A stretch of DNA of 64,000 nt, from positions 124,001 through 188,000 of the forward strand of contig JADJCR010000015.1 in assembly GCA_016703125.1 (NCBI GenBank). Direction: 5' to 3'. Shown one piece after another: positions 54,111 to 62,279 of this stretch. The stretch's first letter is position 1. Every line of letters starts with the position of its first letter. The position numbers and the translations under genes were made by a program. Source of the DNA: Micrococcales bacterium (GTDB lineage: Bacteria; Actinomycetota; Actinomycetes; S36-B12; UBA10799). The notes beneath the pieces were generated by a model. It saw nothing but the letters and a program-made list of their open reading frames with translations, did not search any database and was not told the origin of the DNA.

Positions 54111-55537
54111 CGTCCCTGTCCGAACTGCGCGGCAGTCGCCCTCACCTCGGGCAGATCGGGCAGCCGGCGCATCCCCGCCAGCGGCTGCTTCATGCGGTGG
54201 TTGTTCGCCAGCGCAGCCTCGTTGCGCGCGAGGAAGTCCCAGTAGCCAGCGGTGAACGGGCATGCCCGCTCGCCGGTGCGGTCCTGCGGGCGGAACCGGC
54301 AGCCGGTGCAGTAGTCGCTCATCCGCTTGATGTACGCCCCGCCGGAGGTGTACGGCTTGGTCGCGACCACCCCGCCGTCGGCGTATTGCGACATCCCGAC
54401 GACGTTGCCGAGCATGACCCAGTCGTAGCCGTCGACGAAAACCCGGTGGAACCAGTCGGTCAACTCCGCCGGGTCGTAACCGCGCTGCAGGGCCCACGAC
54501 CCCAGCACCATCAACCGCTGGATGTGGTGCGCCCAGCCGGTCTCGCGCACCTGCTGCATCGTCACGTCCAGGCACCGCGCCCCGCTGCCCTGCAACTCCT
54601 GCCACCGCCCCGGCAGGGGCTCGCGGGCTTCGAACACGTTGCGCTCGCGGTAGTCCTCGGGCAGCCACCAGTACAGGTGCCACATGTACTCCCGCCACCC
54701 GAGCACCTGCCGGATGAACCCCTCGGTGGCAGCCAGCGGCGCCCGCCCGGCCCGGTACTCCGCCTCCGCGGCCCGCACCACCTCCAGCGGGTCCAGCAGC
54801 CCGAGGTTCAACGGCACGCTCAGCAGCGAGTGTGACATCCACGGATCCCCTGCGAGCATCGCGTCCTCGTGCGCACCGAAGGCCGGCAGCCGGTCGCGCA
54901 GGAACACCGCCAGCGCCGCCAGCGCCTCGTCGCGCGTCACCGCAAACCGCCGCGGCCCGTCCACCCCAACCGTCGGAACCCCCGCCAGATCCGCGCGAAC
55001 GGCAGCGTCGATTCCGTCCTCGTCAGGCCACCACGGGTCCGCGACCCCCAGCGTCGTCGCCCCGCGCGGCGGCGGTTCCCGGTTGTCGGCGTCGTAGTTC
55101 CACCGCCCACCGGCCGGCTCCCCACCATCCATCAGCACCGCGGTGCGCCGCCGCGCCCCGCGGTAGAAACGCTCCATCAGCGGCTTCCCGCCGGTCCACT
55201 GCTCGAACTCCGCGGCAGTCGTGGCGAACCCCCGGGCGGGGAGGACCTCCAGCCCCAACCCCTGCACGAACCCCAGCGCCACCCGCGACGTCGGGTGCAC
55301 CACGTGGACCGGCCCGGCCACTTGCGCCAGCGCCTCCCGGTAGGTGTCGGCCTGAATGAACACCGACCGGTCACCCAGTTCGGCGGCCCGGTGCCGCAGC
55401 GCCGACAGCACCAGGTGGGCCTTGGCCCGGTGGAAGCGCCGCCGCCGCAGCACCGCGCGCGACTCGACCACCAGCACTGGGCCGTCCCAGTCGTCGAGGA
55501 AGTGCGGCCCGAGCTGGTCGGCGAACGGCCAGCGCAC
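54107..55537 (-). CDS. Iron-sulfur bacterial cryptochrome/(6-4) photolyase (PhrB/CryB-like)
   Basis: A 476-residue protein of the FeS-BCP family that repairs (6-4) DNA photoproducts with light. Cys322, Cys410, Cys413 and Cys426 (RCLDV, DYCTGCRF, ERACPF) keep exactly the spacing of the 4Fe-4S ligands of Agrobacterium PhrB. The N-terminal antenna domain starts PFADQLGPHFL. The FAD region has GFIRQVLGWREYMWHLYWW and HHIQRLMVLGSWAL, and YADGGVVATKPYTSGGAY is conserved. GTG 55537 follows the MFS TAA directly, so the two are co-transcribed. Confidence 0.93.
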   Translation of the reverse strand: MRWPFADQLGPHFLDDWDGPVLVVESRAVLRRRRFHRAKAHLVLSALRHRAAELGDRSVFIQADTYREALAQVAGPVHVVHPTSRVALGFVQGLGLEVLPARGFATTAAEFEQWTGGKPLMERFYRGARRRTAVLMDGGEPAGGRWNYDADNREPPPRGATTLGVADPWWPDEDGIDAAVRADLAGVPTVGVDGPRRFAVTRDEALAALAVFLRDRLPAFGAHEDAMLAGDPWMSHSLLSVPLNLGLLDPLEVVRAAEAEYRAGRAPLAATEGFIRQVLGWREYMWHLYWWLPEDYRERNVFEAREPLPGRWQELQGSGARCLDVTMQQVRETGWAHHIQRLMVLGSWALQRGYDPAELTDWFHRVFVDGYDWVMLGNVVGMSQYADGGVVATKPYTSGGAYIKRMSDYCTGCRFRPQDRTGERACPFTAGYWDFLARNEAALANNHRMKQPLAGMRRLPDLPEVRATAAQFGQGR

Positions 55538-56815
55538 TTACGGCACGGACTTGATCGGCAGAATCGCCACCGCACCGAGCAGAGTGATGATGCCCACGGC
55601 CAAGTACAGCGAGGTGTAGCCGCCGAGCACGGTGACCAGCGGCGCGGCCAGCACCGGCGCGAGCACCTGCGGCATGGAGTTGGCGATGTTGATGACCCCG
55701 AGGTCCTTGGCCCGGTCCTCGGCGGTCGGCAGCACCTGGGTGATCAGAGCCTGGTCGACGGCCAGGTACCAGCCGTACCCGATCCCGAGGATGAGCGCCG
55801 CCACCATGGTGATCCCCCATCCGCTCTGGCCCTCCGGCACGAACGCAAGGATCCCGCCGGCAACCGCGATGACGATCGTGGAGATGATCACGAAGATCTT
55901 GCGCTTGCCGACCCGGTCGGAGATCCAGCCGCCGATGACCGCGGTGATCATGGTGCCGCCGGCGTAGAGGGCCAGCAGGACCGTCTGGCGCTGGCCGGCG
56001 GCTTCGTCGTCGAAGCCCAGGTGGTCGGTGAGGAAGAACAGCAGGTACAGCGTGGCCATCGCGATGCTCAACGACACCAGGAAGCGCGCCAGCCACGCCC
56101 AGCCGAAGTCCGGGTGCAGCTTCGGCGACACCCAGAAACTGCGCACGAAGCTGCCCAGGTGGAACGGGGGCTTGTCCTCCTCGGCCAGCGGCGGGTCCTT
56201 GAGGATGAACATGAACGGCACCATGCAGAGCACGAACAGCACCGCCGTGAGGTACGAACCCCCGACCAGCGACACCACCACGAACGTCACCAGCCCCACC
56301 CCGACCACCGGCCCGAGGGCCTGCGCCAGCCCGACCAACCCGGAGGCGACGCCACGCTGGCGGACGGGCACCTGGTCGGGGATCGTGGCGGTCAGCCCTG
56401 CGTAGGCGGCGTTGACGGCGAACTGCACGGCCAGCCACGCGATGGTCAGCGCCCAGATGGTGCTCATGTTCGGCAGCAGGATGAGACCCACGAATCCGAG
56501 CAGCGACCCACCCAGCATCCACGGCCGGCGCCGCCCGAACCGCGACGTGGTGCGGTCGGACAGCGCCCCGGCCAGCGGGTTGCCGATGACCGAGCCGACC
56601 ACGCCGACGCCGGTGACGATGGCCAGCGCGGTCTCCTTGCCGCCGGATCCCGCGATCTGCTCGGACATACGCGGCAGCAGGTTCTGCAGCGGGGCGAAGA
56701 ACGCCACCATGATGCCGAGGTTGGCCAGGGCGAGCCCCGACAGGAACAACCCCCGAACAGCGACGGTGGGTTCGGCGAGCGCGCGGACTCCGGCCTGCGT
56801 CACAGGGTCACTCAT
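55538..56815 (-). CDS. MFS transporter (sugar/GPH-like)
   Basis: A 425-residue permease with 12 helices. DRTTSRFGRRRPWMLGGSLL and SDRVGKRKIFVIIST are the two A-motif loops. It resembles actinobacterial permeases of the glycoside-pentoside-hexuronide/SLC45 type. ATG 56815 has TACCTT seven bases upstream, which favours it over an in-frame start at 56824. The substrate is unknown. It is directly followed by the photolyase gene. Confidence 0.85.
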   Translation of the reverse strand: MSDPVTQAGVRALAEPTVAVRGLFLSGLALANLGIMVAFFAPLQNLLPRMSEQIAGSGGKETALAIVTGVGVVGSVIGNPLAGALSDRTTSRFGRRRPWMLGGSLLGFVGLILLPNMSTIWALTIAWLAVQFAVNAAYAGLTATIPDQVPVRQRGVASGLVGLAQALGPVVGVGLVTFVVVSLVGGSYLTAVLFVLCMVPFMFILKDPPLAEEDKPPFHLGSFVRSFWVSPKLHPDFGWAWLARFLVSLSIAMATLYLLFFLTDHLGFDDEAAGQRQTVLLALYAGGTMITAVIGGWISDRVGKRKIFVIISTIVIAVAGGILAFVPEGQSGWGITMVAALILGIGYGWYLAVDQALITQVLPTAEDRAKDLGVINIANSMPQVLAPVLAAPLVTVLGGYTSLYLAVGIITLLGAVAILPIKSVP

Positions 56816-56822
56816 GGGGCAC

Positions 56823-56828
56823 AAGGTA
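56823..56828 (-). promoter_or_regulatory. Putative -10 box (TACCTT) for the MFS-photolyase operon
   Basis: Minus-strand TACCTT seven bases before ATG 56815. Confidence 0.45.
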
Positions 56829-56842
56829 CTCCTTGTGAACCC

Positions 56843-57247
56843 CTATTGCGGCGCGGAGATGTTCACCATCCACTCGATGCCGAACCGGTCGGTGCACTGC
56901 CCGTAGATGTCCCCCCACATCTGCGGTTCCAGAGCAACCTCCACGGTGCCACCGGCACTGAGCCGGTCCCAATAGCCCCGCAGTTCGGCCTCGTCCTCCC
57001 CGTGCAGCATCAGCGTCACCCGCCGGCCCTCGCTGTAGTCCATGCCGGGCGACGTGTCGGAGGCCATGAGGTTCTGTCCGCTGGGCATCGTGAGTTGCCC
57101 GTGCATGATCTGGTCGGCCGGGGCGTCGGGCACCCCGTACTCGCCGAAGGTGCTCAGGTCCAGCGTCCCGCCGAAGACGCCCTGGTAGAACTCGAGGGCA
57201 GCGCGGGCGTCGCCGCGGAACGAGAGGTAGGAACTCAGCTCAGCCAT
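56843..57247 (-). CDS. VOC family protein, PhnB-like
   Basis: A 134-residue glyoxalase-fold protein of the PhnB type (3-demethylubiquinone-like subgroup): YLSFRGDARAALEFYQGVFG at the start and GQCTDRFGIEWMVNIS at the end. Members often lack a defined activity. TAGTCT lies six bases before ATG 57247. It follows the ABC gene by nine bases but has its own promoter. Confidence 0.9.
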   Translation of the reverse strand: MAELSSYLSFRGDARAALEFYQGVFGGTLDLSTFGEYGVPDAPADQIMHGQLTMPSGQNLMASDTSPGMDYSEGRRVTLMLHGEDEAELRGYWDRLSAGGTVEVALEPQMWGDIYGQCTDRFGIEWMVNISAPQ

Positions 57248-57253
57248 GCCGGG

Positions 57254-57259
57254 AGACTA
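57254..57259 (-). promoter_or_regulatory. Putative -10 box (TAGTCT) for the VOC gene
   Basis: Minus-strand TAGTCT six bases before ATG 57247; it overlaps the last codon and stop of the ABC gene. Confidence 0.45.
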
Positions 57260-59230
57260 ACCCACCGAAACGTCGGCCGCCTCGTCGAAACTGGCGAGGA
57301 ACTGCGACTGGTACAGGTCGTAGTAGAAGCCCTGCGCGGCCATCAGCTCGGTGTGCGTGCCCTTCTCCACGATCCGCCCGGCGTCCATCACGAGGATGAT
57401 GTCGGCGTCGCGGATGGTGCTCAACCGGTGCGCGATGACGAACGACGTGCGGCCCTCCCGCAGCGTCGCCATGGCCTGCTGGATCAGCACCTCGGTGCGG
57501 GTGTCGACCGAACTCGTCGCCTCGTCGAGGATGAGGATCGGCCGGTTGGCCAGGAAGGCCCGCGCGATGGTGAGCAACTGCTTCTCGCCGGCCGAGAGGT
57601 TGCTCGCCTCGTCGTCGAGCAGCGTGTCGTACCCGTCGGGCATGGTGCGTACGAAGTGGTCGACCCGCGCCGCCTTCGCCGCGGCCATGACCTGCTCCTC
57701 GCTGGCCCCCTGCGCCCCGTACGCGATGTTGTCGCGGATCGTCCCGGCGAACAGCCACGTGTCCTGCAACACCATGCCGAAGCAGCGCCGTACGTCGTCG
57801 CGGTCCATCGTCATCGTCGGCACCCCGTCGAGCACGATCTGCCCGGCGTCCACGTCGTAGAAGCGCATGAGCAGGTTGACCAGCGTCGTCTTACCCGCGC
57901 CGGTCGGCCCGACGATGGCCACGGCCTCGCCGGGCTGCACCTCGAGGTCGAGGTCCTCGATCAGGGGCTTGTCGGCGTCGTACCGGAAGGACACCCCGCG
58001 GAACTCCACATGCCCGCGCGGGCGCTCGAGCCGCTGCTCGGCCACCTCCGGGCTCTGCTCCTGCGCGTCGAGCAACTCGAAGACCCGCTCGGCCGATGCG
58101 ATCCCGGACTGCAGCAGGTTCGTGATCGACGCGAGTTGGGTGATCGGCATCGTGAACTGCCGGGAGTACTGGATGAAGGCCTGCACGTCGCCGAGGCTCA
58201 TCGTCCCCGACGCGACCCGGATGCCACCGATCACGGCGATGGCCACGTAGTTGAGGTTGGCGATGAACATCATGGCCGGCTGGATGATCCCGGAGATGAA
58301 CTGCGCGCGGAAGCTCGCGGCGTACATCTTCTCGTTGGCGGCGTCAAACTCCTCGATGGCCTTGTGCCGGTGGCCGAAGACCTTGACCAACTCGTGGCCC
58401 GTGAACATCTCCTCGATGTGGCCGTTGACCACACCGGTCCACTTCCACTGCCCGACGAACTGCCCCTGGCTGCGTTTGGCGATGAACAGCGTGACGGCGA
58501 ACGACAACGGCACGGTCAGCAGCGACACCAGCGCCAGGATCGGGGAGATCCAGAACATCATCGCCAGCACGCCGAGCACCGTCATGATGCTGGTGATCGC
58601 CTGGGTCATGGTCTGCTGCATCGTGGTGGCGATGTTGTCGATGTCGTTGGTCACCCGGCTCAGCAGGTCGCCGCGCGGGTGGGTGTCGAAGTACTTCAGC
58701 GGCAGCCGGCCGAGCTTGACGTCCACGTCCTCGCGCAACCGGTACATCATGCGCTGCGTGACGCCGGCCATCAGGTAGTTCTGACCCCATGAGAAGACCG
58801 AACTGATGAAATACACCACCACGACCAGCGCGATGATCCGGCCCAGCTTCGTGAAGTCGACCCCGTCGGTCAGGGTCATCGACGCGAGCATGTCCGCCTG
58901 CGCGGTCTCCCCCTGCGCGCGCAGCCCGGCGACGGCCTGCTCCTTGCTCACCCCTGGCGGGATCATCTTGCCGACGACCCCGCCGAAGATGACGTTGGTC
59001 GCCTGCCCGAGCAGCCACGGCCCGAGCACCTGGAAGAACACGCTGACCACGGCCAGACCCAGCACCACGGCGATGACCAGCCGCTCGGGGCGCAGCCTGC
59101 GCAGCAACCGCTTGAACGTGCCCTTGAAGTCCCTGGCCTTCTCCGACGGCAGGGTCATGCCCAACCCGCCGGGGCCGCCGCCCATGGGTCCGCCGGGCCG
59201 CGGGCCGGGCGCGGGGCGCGTCATCGCCAT
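57257..59230 (-). CDS. ABC exporter half-transporter (TMD-NBD), partner 2
   Basis: A 657-residue ABC exporter subunit. A Gly/Pro-rich N-terminal tail (PGPRPGGPMGGGPGG) precedes six helices (about residues 50-360). The NBD has Walker A GPTGAGKTT, Q-loop VLQDTWLFAGTI, signature NLSAGEKQ, Walker B ILILDEATSSVD with the catalytic Glu, and His in VIAHRLST. So this subunit carries a complete Walker B site. Start ATG 59230 or 59224. It pairs with the upstream gene at 59442-61169. Substrates are probably drugs or lipids. Confidence 0.92.
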   Translation of the reverse strand: MAMTRPAPGPRPGGPMGGGPGGLGMTLPSEKARDFKGTFKRLLRRLRPERLVIAVVLGLAVVSVFFQVLGPWLLGQATNVIFGGVVGKMIPPGVSKEQAVAGLRAQGETAQADMLASMTLTDGVDFTKLGRIIALVVVVYFISSVFSWGQNYLMAGVTQRMMYRLREDVDVKLGRLPLKYFDTHPRGDLLSRVTNDIDNIATTMQQTMTQAITSIMTVLGVLAMMFWISPILALVSLLTVPLSFAVTLFIAKRSQGQFVGQWKWTGVVNGHIEEMFTGHELVKVFGHRHKAIEEFDAANEKMYAASFRAQFISGIIQPAMMFIANLNYVAIAVIGGIRVASGTMSLGDVQAFIQYSRQFTMPITQLASITNLLQSGIASAERVFELLDAQEQSPEVAEQRLERPRGHVEFRGVSFRYDADKPLIEDLDLEVQPGEAVAIVGPTGAGKTTLVNLLMRFYDVDAGQIVLDGVPTMTMDRDDVRRCFGMVLQDTWLFAGTIRDNIAYGAQGASEEQVMAAAKAARVDHFVRTMPDGYDTLLDDEASNLSAGEKQLLTIARAFLANRPILILDEATSSVDTRTEVLIQQAMATLREGRTSFVIAHRLSTIRDADIILVMDAGRIVEKGTHTELMAAQGFYYDLYQSQFLASFDEAADVSVG

Positions 59231-59251
59231 GACGGACCCCCACTGCTCGCG

Positions 59252-59438
59252 ATTGTGACGAAGGTGCGGCCCCCAGAACCCCGTTTGTGACGAAGGTGAG
59301 GGGTCACACCCCCGGGAACCCCGCACCTTCGTGACAAACCACCATGACCGCGCGGCAACTTCGTCACAAAGGCACGGTGGGGGCCCGCACCCCCTGCCGG
59401 CCGAGTGTGAAGTATCGCGACAACGTCGTCACAAAGCC
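59252..59438. repeat. Five copies of a TTTGTGACGAAGGTG motif (family C) between ABC genes
   Basis: Forward copies at about 59252-59269 and 59284-59301; reverse copies at about 59322-59340, 59355-59372 and 59421-59438 (the last two degenerate, CAACTTCGTCACAAAG and CAACGTCGTCACAAAG). They fill the 211-base gap between the two ABC genes. Opposed copies such as 59284/59322 can form a hairpin. Confidence 0.8.
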
Positions 59439-59441
59439 GCC

Positions 59442-61169
59442 TCATGACGCCTCCGCCGCGGTCAGCTGCGAGTACACGATCTCCTGGTACGTCTCGCAGG
59501 TGTCCATCAGCTGCTCGTGCGTACCCACCCCCACGACCCGGCCGCCGTCGAGCACCACGATCTGGTCGGCGTGCCGGATGGTGCTGACCCGCTGCGCCAC
59601 GATGATCACCGCGGCCTGCCGGGTGCGCTGGGCCAGCGCCGCCCGCAGCCGCGCATCAGTCGCATAGTCCAGCGCGGAGAACGAGTCGTCGAAGATGTAG
59701 ATGGGACAGGGCCGCACCAGTGCCCGCGCGATGCTCAACCGCTGCCGCTGACCGCCCGAGACGTTCGTCCCGCCCTGGTCGATCGGCGCGTCGAGCCCCT
59801 CGGGCGTCTCTCGGACGAAGTCGGCCTGCGCGACGTCGAGCGCCTCCCACACCTGCTCGTCGGTGGCCTCCGGCTGCCCGAAGCGCACGTTGGAGCCCAC
59901 CGAGCCGGTGAACAGGAATGCCTTCTGCGGGACCAGCCCGAGGTAGGACCAGAGGTCCTCCTGCGCGAATTCCCGCACATCCACCCCGTCGACGAGCACC
60001 TGCCCGCCGGTCACGTCGTAGAGCCGCGGGATGAGGTTGACCAGGGTGGTTTTGCCGGCGCCCGTCGAACCCACGACGGCGGTGGTCTGCCCGGGGCGGA
60101 TCGTGAGGTTCACGTCGCACAGCACCGGGTCCTCCGCGCCGGGGTAGCGGAACTCGACGCCCCGGAACTCCACGACGCCGGTGCGCTCCGGCGGTTGGGC
60201 GGGCTGCACCGGATCGGTCACCTTCGGTTCGGTGTCCAGCACCGCCGAGATGCGTTCGGCCGAGGCCGCCGCCCGCGGCACCATCACCATGAGCATCACG
60301 GCCATCATGACGCTGAACAGGATCTGCATGATGTAGGCCAGGAACGCCGTCAGGTCCCCGATCTGCATGTCGCCGGAGTCGACCAGGTGCCCGCCGAACC
60401 AGATGACCGCGACGGACGACAGGTTGAACACGAGCATCAGTGACGGCATCGTCAGCGCGAAGAGCCGCGTGACCCGCAGGGAGACGTCGGTGAGGTCCTC
60501 GTTGGCGCCGGCGAAGCGCAGTTCCTCGTGCTCGGTGCGCACGAACGCACGGATCACGCGGATGCCGGCCAGGTTCTCCCGCAGCACGGAGTTGATCCGG
60601 TCGATCTTGACCTGCATGACCCGGAACAGCGGGACCATCTTCGACATCAGGATCCCGATGACCACCCCCATCACCGGGATGATCACCAGCAGCAGCGCCG
60701 AGAGTTGTACGTCGGTGCGCAGGGCCATGATCACCCCGCCGATGGCCGTCAGCGGGGCGGCGATCATCATCGTCAGGCCCATCAGCACGAGCATCTGCAC
60801 CTGCTGCACGTCGTTGGTGGTGCGGGTGATCAGCGACGGCGCGCCGAACGTGTTCACCTCCCGCAGCGAGAAGCGCTCCACCGAGCGGAACAGCGCAGCG
60901 CGCACGTCCCGGCCGAACGCCATCGCAGTGCGCGCGCTGAAGTACACCGCCACCACCGAGATCACCGCGAGCCCGAGGGAGATGGCGAGCATCAAAGCGC
61001 CCAGTCGCACGATGTAACCGATGTCCCCGGTGACCACGCCGTTGTTGATGATGTCGGCGTTGAGGAAGGGCAGGTAGAGGTTGGCGATCACCTGCATCGT
61101 CAGCAGGACGACGACGATGACCAGCGCCGCACGGTACGGCCGCAGGAACCGTCCGATGAAGGTGATCAC
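59442..61169 (-). CDS. ABC exporter half-transporter (TMD-NBD), partner 1 with degenerate site
   Basis: A 575-residue subunit. Six helices (VIVVLLTMQVIANLYLPFL onward) and an NBD: Walker A GSTGAGKTT, Q-loop LVPQKAFLFTGSV, signature NVSGGQRQR, Walker B IYIFDDSFSALD and VAQRVSTIRHAD. The catalytic Glu is Asp and the H-loop His is Gln. These changes mark the degenerate-site partner of heterodimeric exporters such as TM287/288 and LmrCD. GTG 61169 has TACCCT eight bases upstream. An ATG at 61214 would add 15 residues. Confidence 0.92.
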   Translation of the reverse strand: MITFIGRFLRPYRAALVIVVVLLTMQVIANLYLPFLNADIINNGVVTGDIGYIVRLGALMLAISLGLAVISVVAVYFSARTAMAFGRDVRAALFRSVERFSLREVNTFGAPSLITRTTNDVQQVQMLVLMGLTMMIAAPLTAIGGVIMALRTDVQLSALLLVIIPVMGVVIGILMSKMVPLFRVMQVKIDRINSVLRENLAGIRVIRAFVRTEHEELRFAGANEDLTDVSLRVTRLFALTMPSLMLVFNLSSVAVIWFGGHLVDSGDMQIGDLTAFLAYIMQILFSVMMAVMLMVMVPRAAASAERISAVLDTEPKVTDPVQPAQPPERTGVVEFRGVEFRYPGAEDPVLCDVNLTIRPGQTTAVVGSTGAGKTTLVNLIPRLYDVTGGQVLVDGVDVREFAQEDLWSYLGLVPQKAFLFTGSVGSNVRFGQPEATDEQVWEALDVAQADFVRETPEGLDAPIDQGGTNVSGGQRQRLSIARALVRPCPIYIFDDSFSALDYATDARLRAALAQRTRQAAVIIVAQRVSTIRHADQIVVLDGGRVVGVGTHEQLMDTCETYQEIVYSQLTAAEAS

Positions 61170-61177
61170 AGCGCCCA

Positions 61178-61183
61178 AGGGTA
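61178..61183 (-). promoter_or_regulatory. Putative -10 box (TACCCT) for the ABC operon
   Basis: Minus-strand TACCCT eight bases before GTG 61169. Confidence 0.4.
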
Positions 61184-61196
61184 CGCCGCGGGAATC

Positions 61197-61240
61197 CTGG
61201 GTAACCACGGACAACCCAGTTGTCGCTCGTTACCAAACCT
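61197..61240. repeat. Palindromic repeat family D, copy 1
   Basis: Begins TGGGTAACCAC and ends CTCGTTACCAAACC, with ACAACCCAGTTGT at the centre. It is about 83% identical to copy 2 at 62221-62265 in the same orientation. The two copies bracket the gene 61302-62216. Confidence 0.75.
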
Positions 61241-61301
61241 CGGCGCAGGTCATCCACAGATCGCCGCCGCCCGTTCCCCACCACCGCGGATCCGGTCCAC
61301 C

Positions 61302-62216
61302 ATGAATCCCGTGCCCCCGCGCCTGACTCAGCCACTGCGCGATCTGCTGGTGCCCCAGGACAACGTCGTCGCGCTCTGGCAACTGCCCGGTCCGGAACGG
61401 CGGGCAGCGCGGCGCGCGGCTCGGCTGCGGCAATGGCGGCGGCTGTCCCCACAGGTGATCCTGGCGTCGCCCACCGCCCCGACTGCGAGCCAACTCGCAT
61501 GGGCGGCGGTCCTGCACTGCGGTCCGAAAGCGCGGTTGTCGGGCAGGACCGCCCTCATCCTGCACGGATGGCGTGGCGATCTGAACACGCCGCACGACGT
61601 CGTCGTCCCGCGTGCCGTGCGGCCCCGCCCGGCGCCGGACCTGGTCCGGGTGCGCCGGGTCGCCCAGCCTTCCGGGCCGGCAGCCCTCCCGGCACGCACC
61701 TCCCCGCATCTGGCCACCCTGCACGCTGCCGCCTGGGCCCCCAGCGACCGCCAGGCCATGTACACCGTGATCTCGACGCTGCAGCAGCGGCTGACGTCAC
61801 CCAACCGGCTTCGCGAAACCCTCGAGCACTTGCCGACCCTTCGCCGGCGGCGGTTGATCAGCAGTGTGATCACGGAGTTCGCCGACGGCATCCAGAGCCT
61901 GAACGAGCTGGACTTCGCCGCCATGTGCCGCGAATACGGAGTCCCGGAACCCTTCCGCCAGCGCCGCGTACTCGACAGCAACGGCCGGTTGCGCGCGATC
62001 GACGCGTATTTCCGCACCGCTTCCGGGGCCACCATCCGCGTGGAGATCGAGGGGATGCAGCATCTCGACCCGGAGCAATACTTCGCCGACATCACCCGGC
62101 ACAACGACCTCGCGTTCGCCTCCCCTGCGACCTCGGTGCGCATCACGACCTGGCACCTGCGCCACGAGCCGGAGCCATTCATGCGGGACCTGCGGCGGGC
62201 GGTCCTGGAAGGGTGA
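61302..62216 (+). CDS. AbiEi-like/DUF559-like protein (putative endonuclease fold)
   Basis: A 304-residue protein. The N-terminal part resembles actinobacterial AbiEi-type proteins: LAWAAVLHCGPKARLSGRTA followed by LILHGWRG is characteristic. The C-terminal part has RAIDAYFRTASGATIRVEIE then GMQHLDPEQYFADITRHN, like DUF559/Vsr-type PD-(D/E)xK nucleases. Such proteins are common in actinobacteria, often as variable solitary genes; activity is unproved. No AbiEii toxin gene is adjacent. It is flanked on both sides by direct copies of repeat D. Confidence 0.65.
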   Translation: MNPVPPRLTQPLRDLLVPQDNVVALWQLPGPERRAARRAARLRQWRRLSPQVILASPTAPTASQLAWAAVLHCGPKARLSGRTALILHGWRGDLNTPHDVVVPRAVRPRPAPDLVRVRRVAQPSGPAALPARTSPHLATLHAAAWAPSDRQAMYTVISTLQQRLTSPNRLRETLEHLPTLRRRRLISSVITEFADGIQSLNELDFAAMCREYGVPEPFRQRRVLDSNGRLRAIDAYFRTASGATIRVEIEGMQHLDPEQYFADITRHNDLAFASPATSVRITTWHLRHEPEPFMRDLRRAVLEG

Positions 62217-62220
62217 CCAA

Positions 62221-62265
62221 GTTGGGTAACCACATGCAACCTGGTTGTCCCTCGTTACCCAACCC
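62221..62265. repeat. Palindromic repeat family D, copy 2
   Basis: Perfect 10-bp arms GTTGGGTAAC (62221-62230) and GTTACCCAAC (62254-62263), with CAACCTGGTTG inside. It begins four bases after the stop of the AbiEi/DUF559-like gene. Confidence 0.8.
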
Positions 62266-62266
62266 A

Positions 62267-62272
62267 TAACCT
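62267..62272 (+). promoter_or_regulatory. Putative -10 box (TAACCT) for lhgO
   Basis: TAACCT ends seven bases before ATG 62280, immediately after repeat D copy 2. Confidence 0.5.
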
Positions 62273-62279
62273 GAACCCC

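Noticed and set aside
54869..58792. Open frame of about 1300 codons on the plus strand
   Set aside because: It lies antisense to the photolyase, MFS, VOC and ABC genes, which have clear family motifs. The translation is His/Arg/Gly-rich low complexity with no domain, as expected for the complement of high-GC genes.
59284..59310. CRP/FNR-type site (TGTGA...TCACA)
   Set aside because: The half-sites are too far apart for the 16-bp CRP dyad, and TGTGACGAAGGTG is part of a five-copy repeat.
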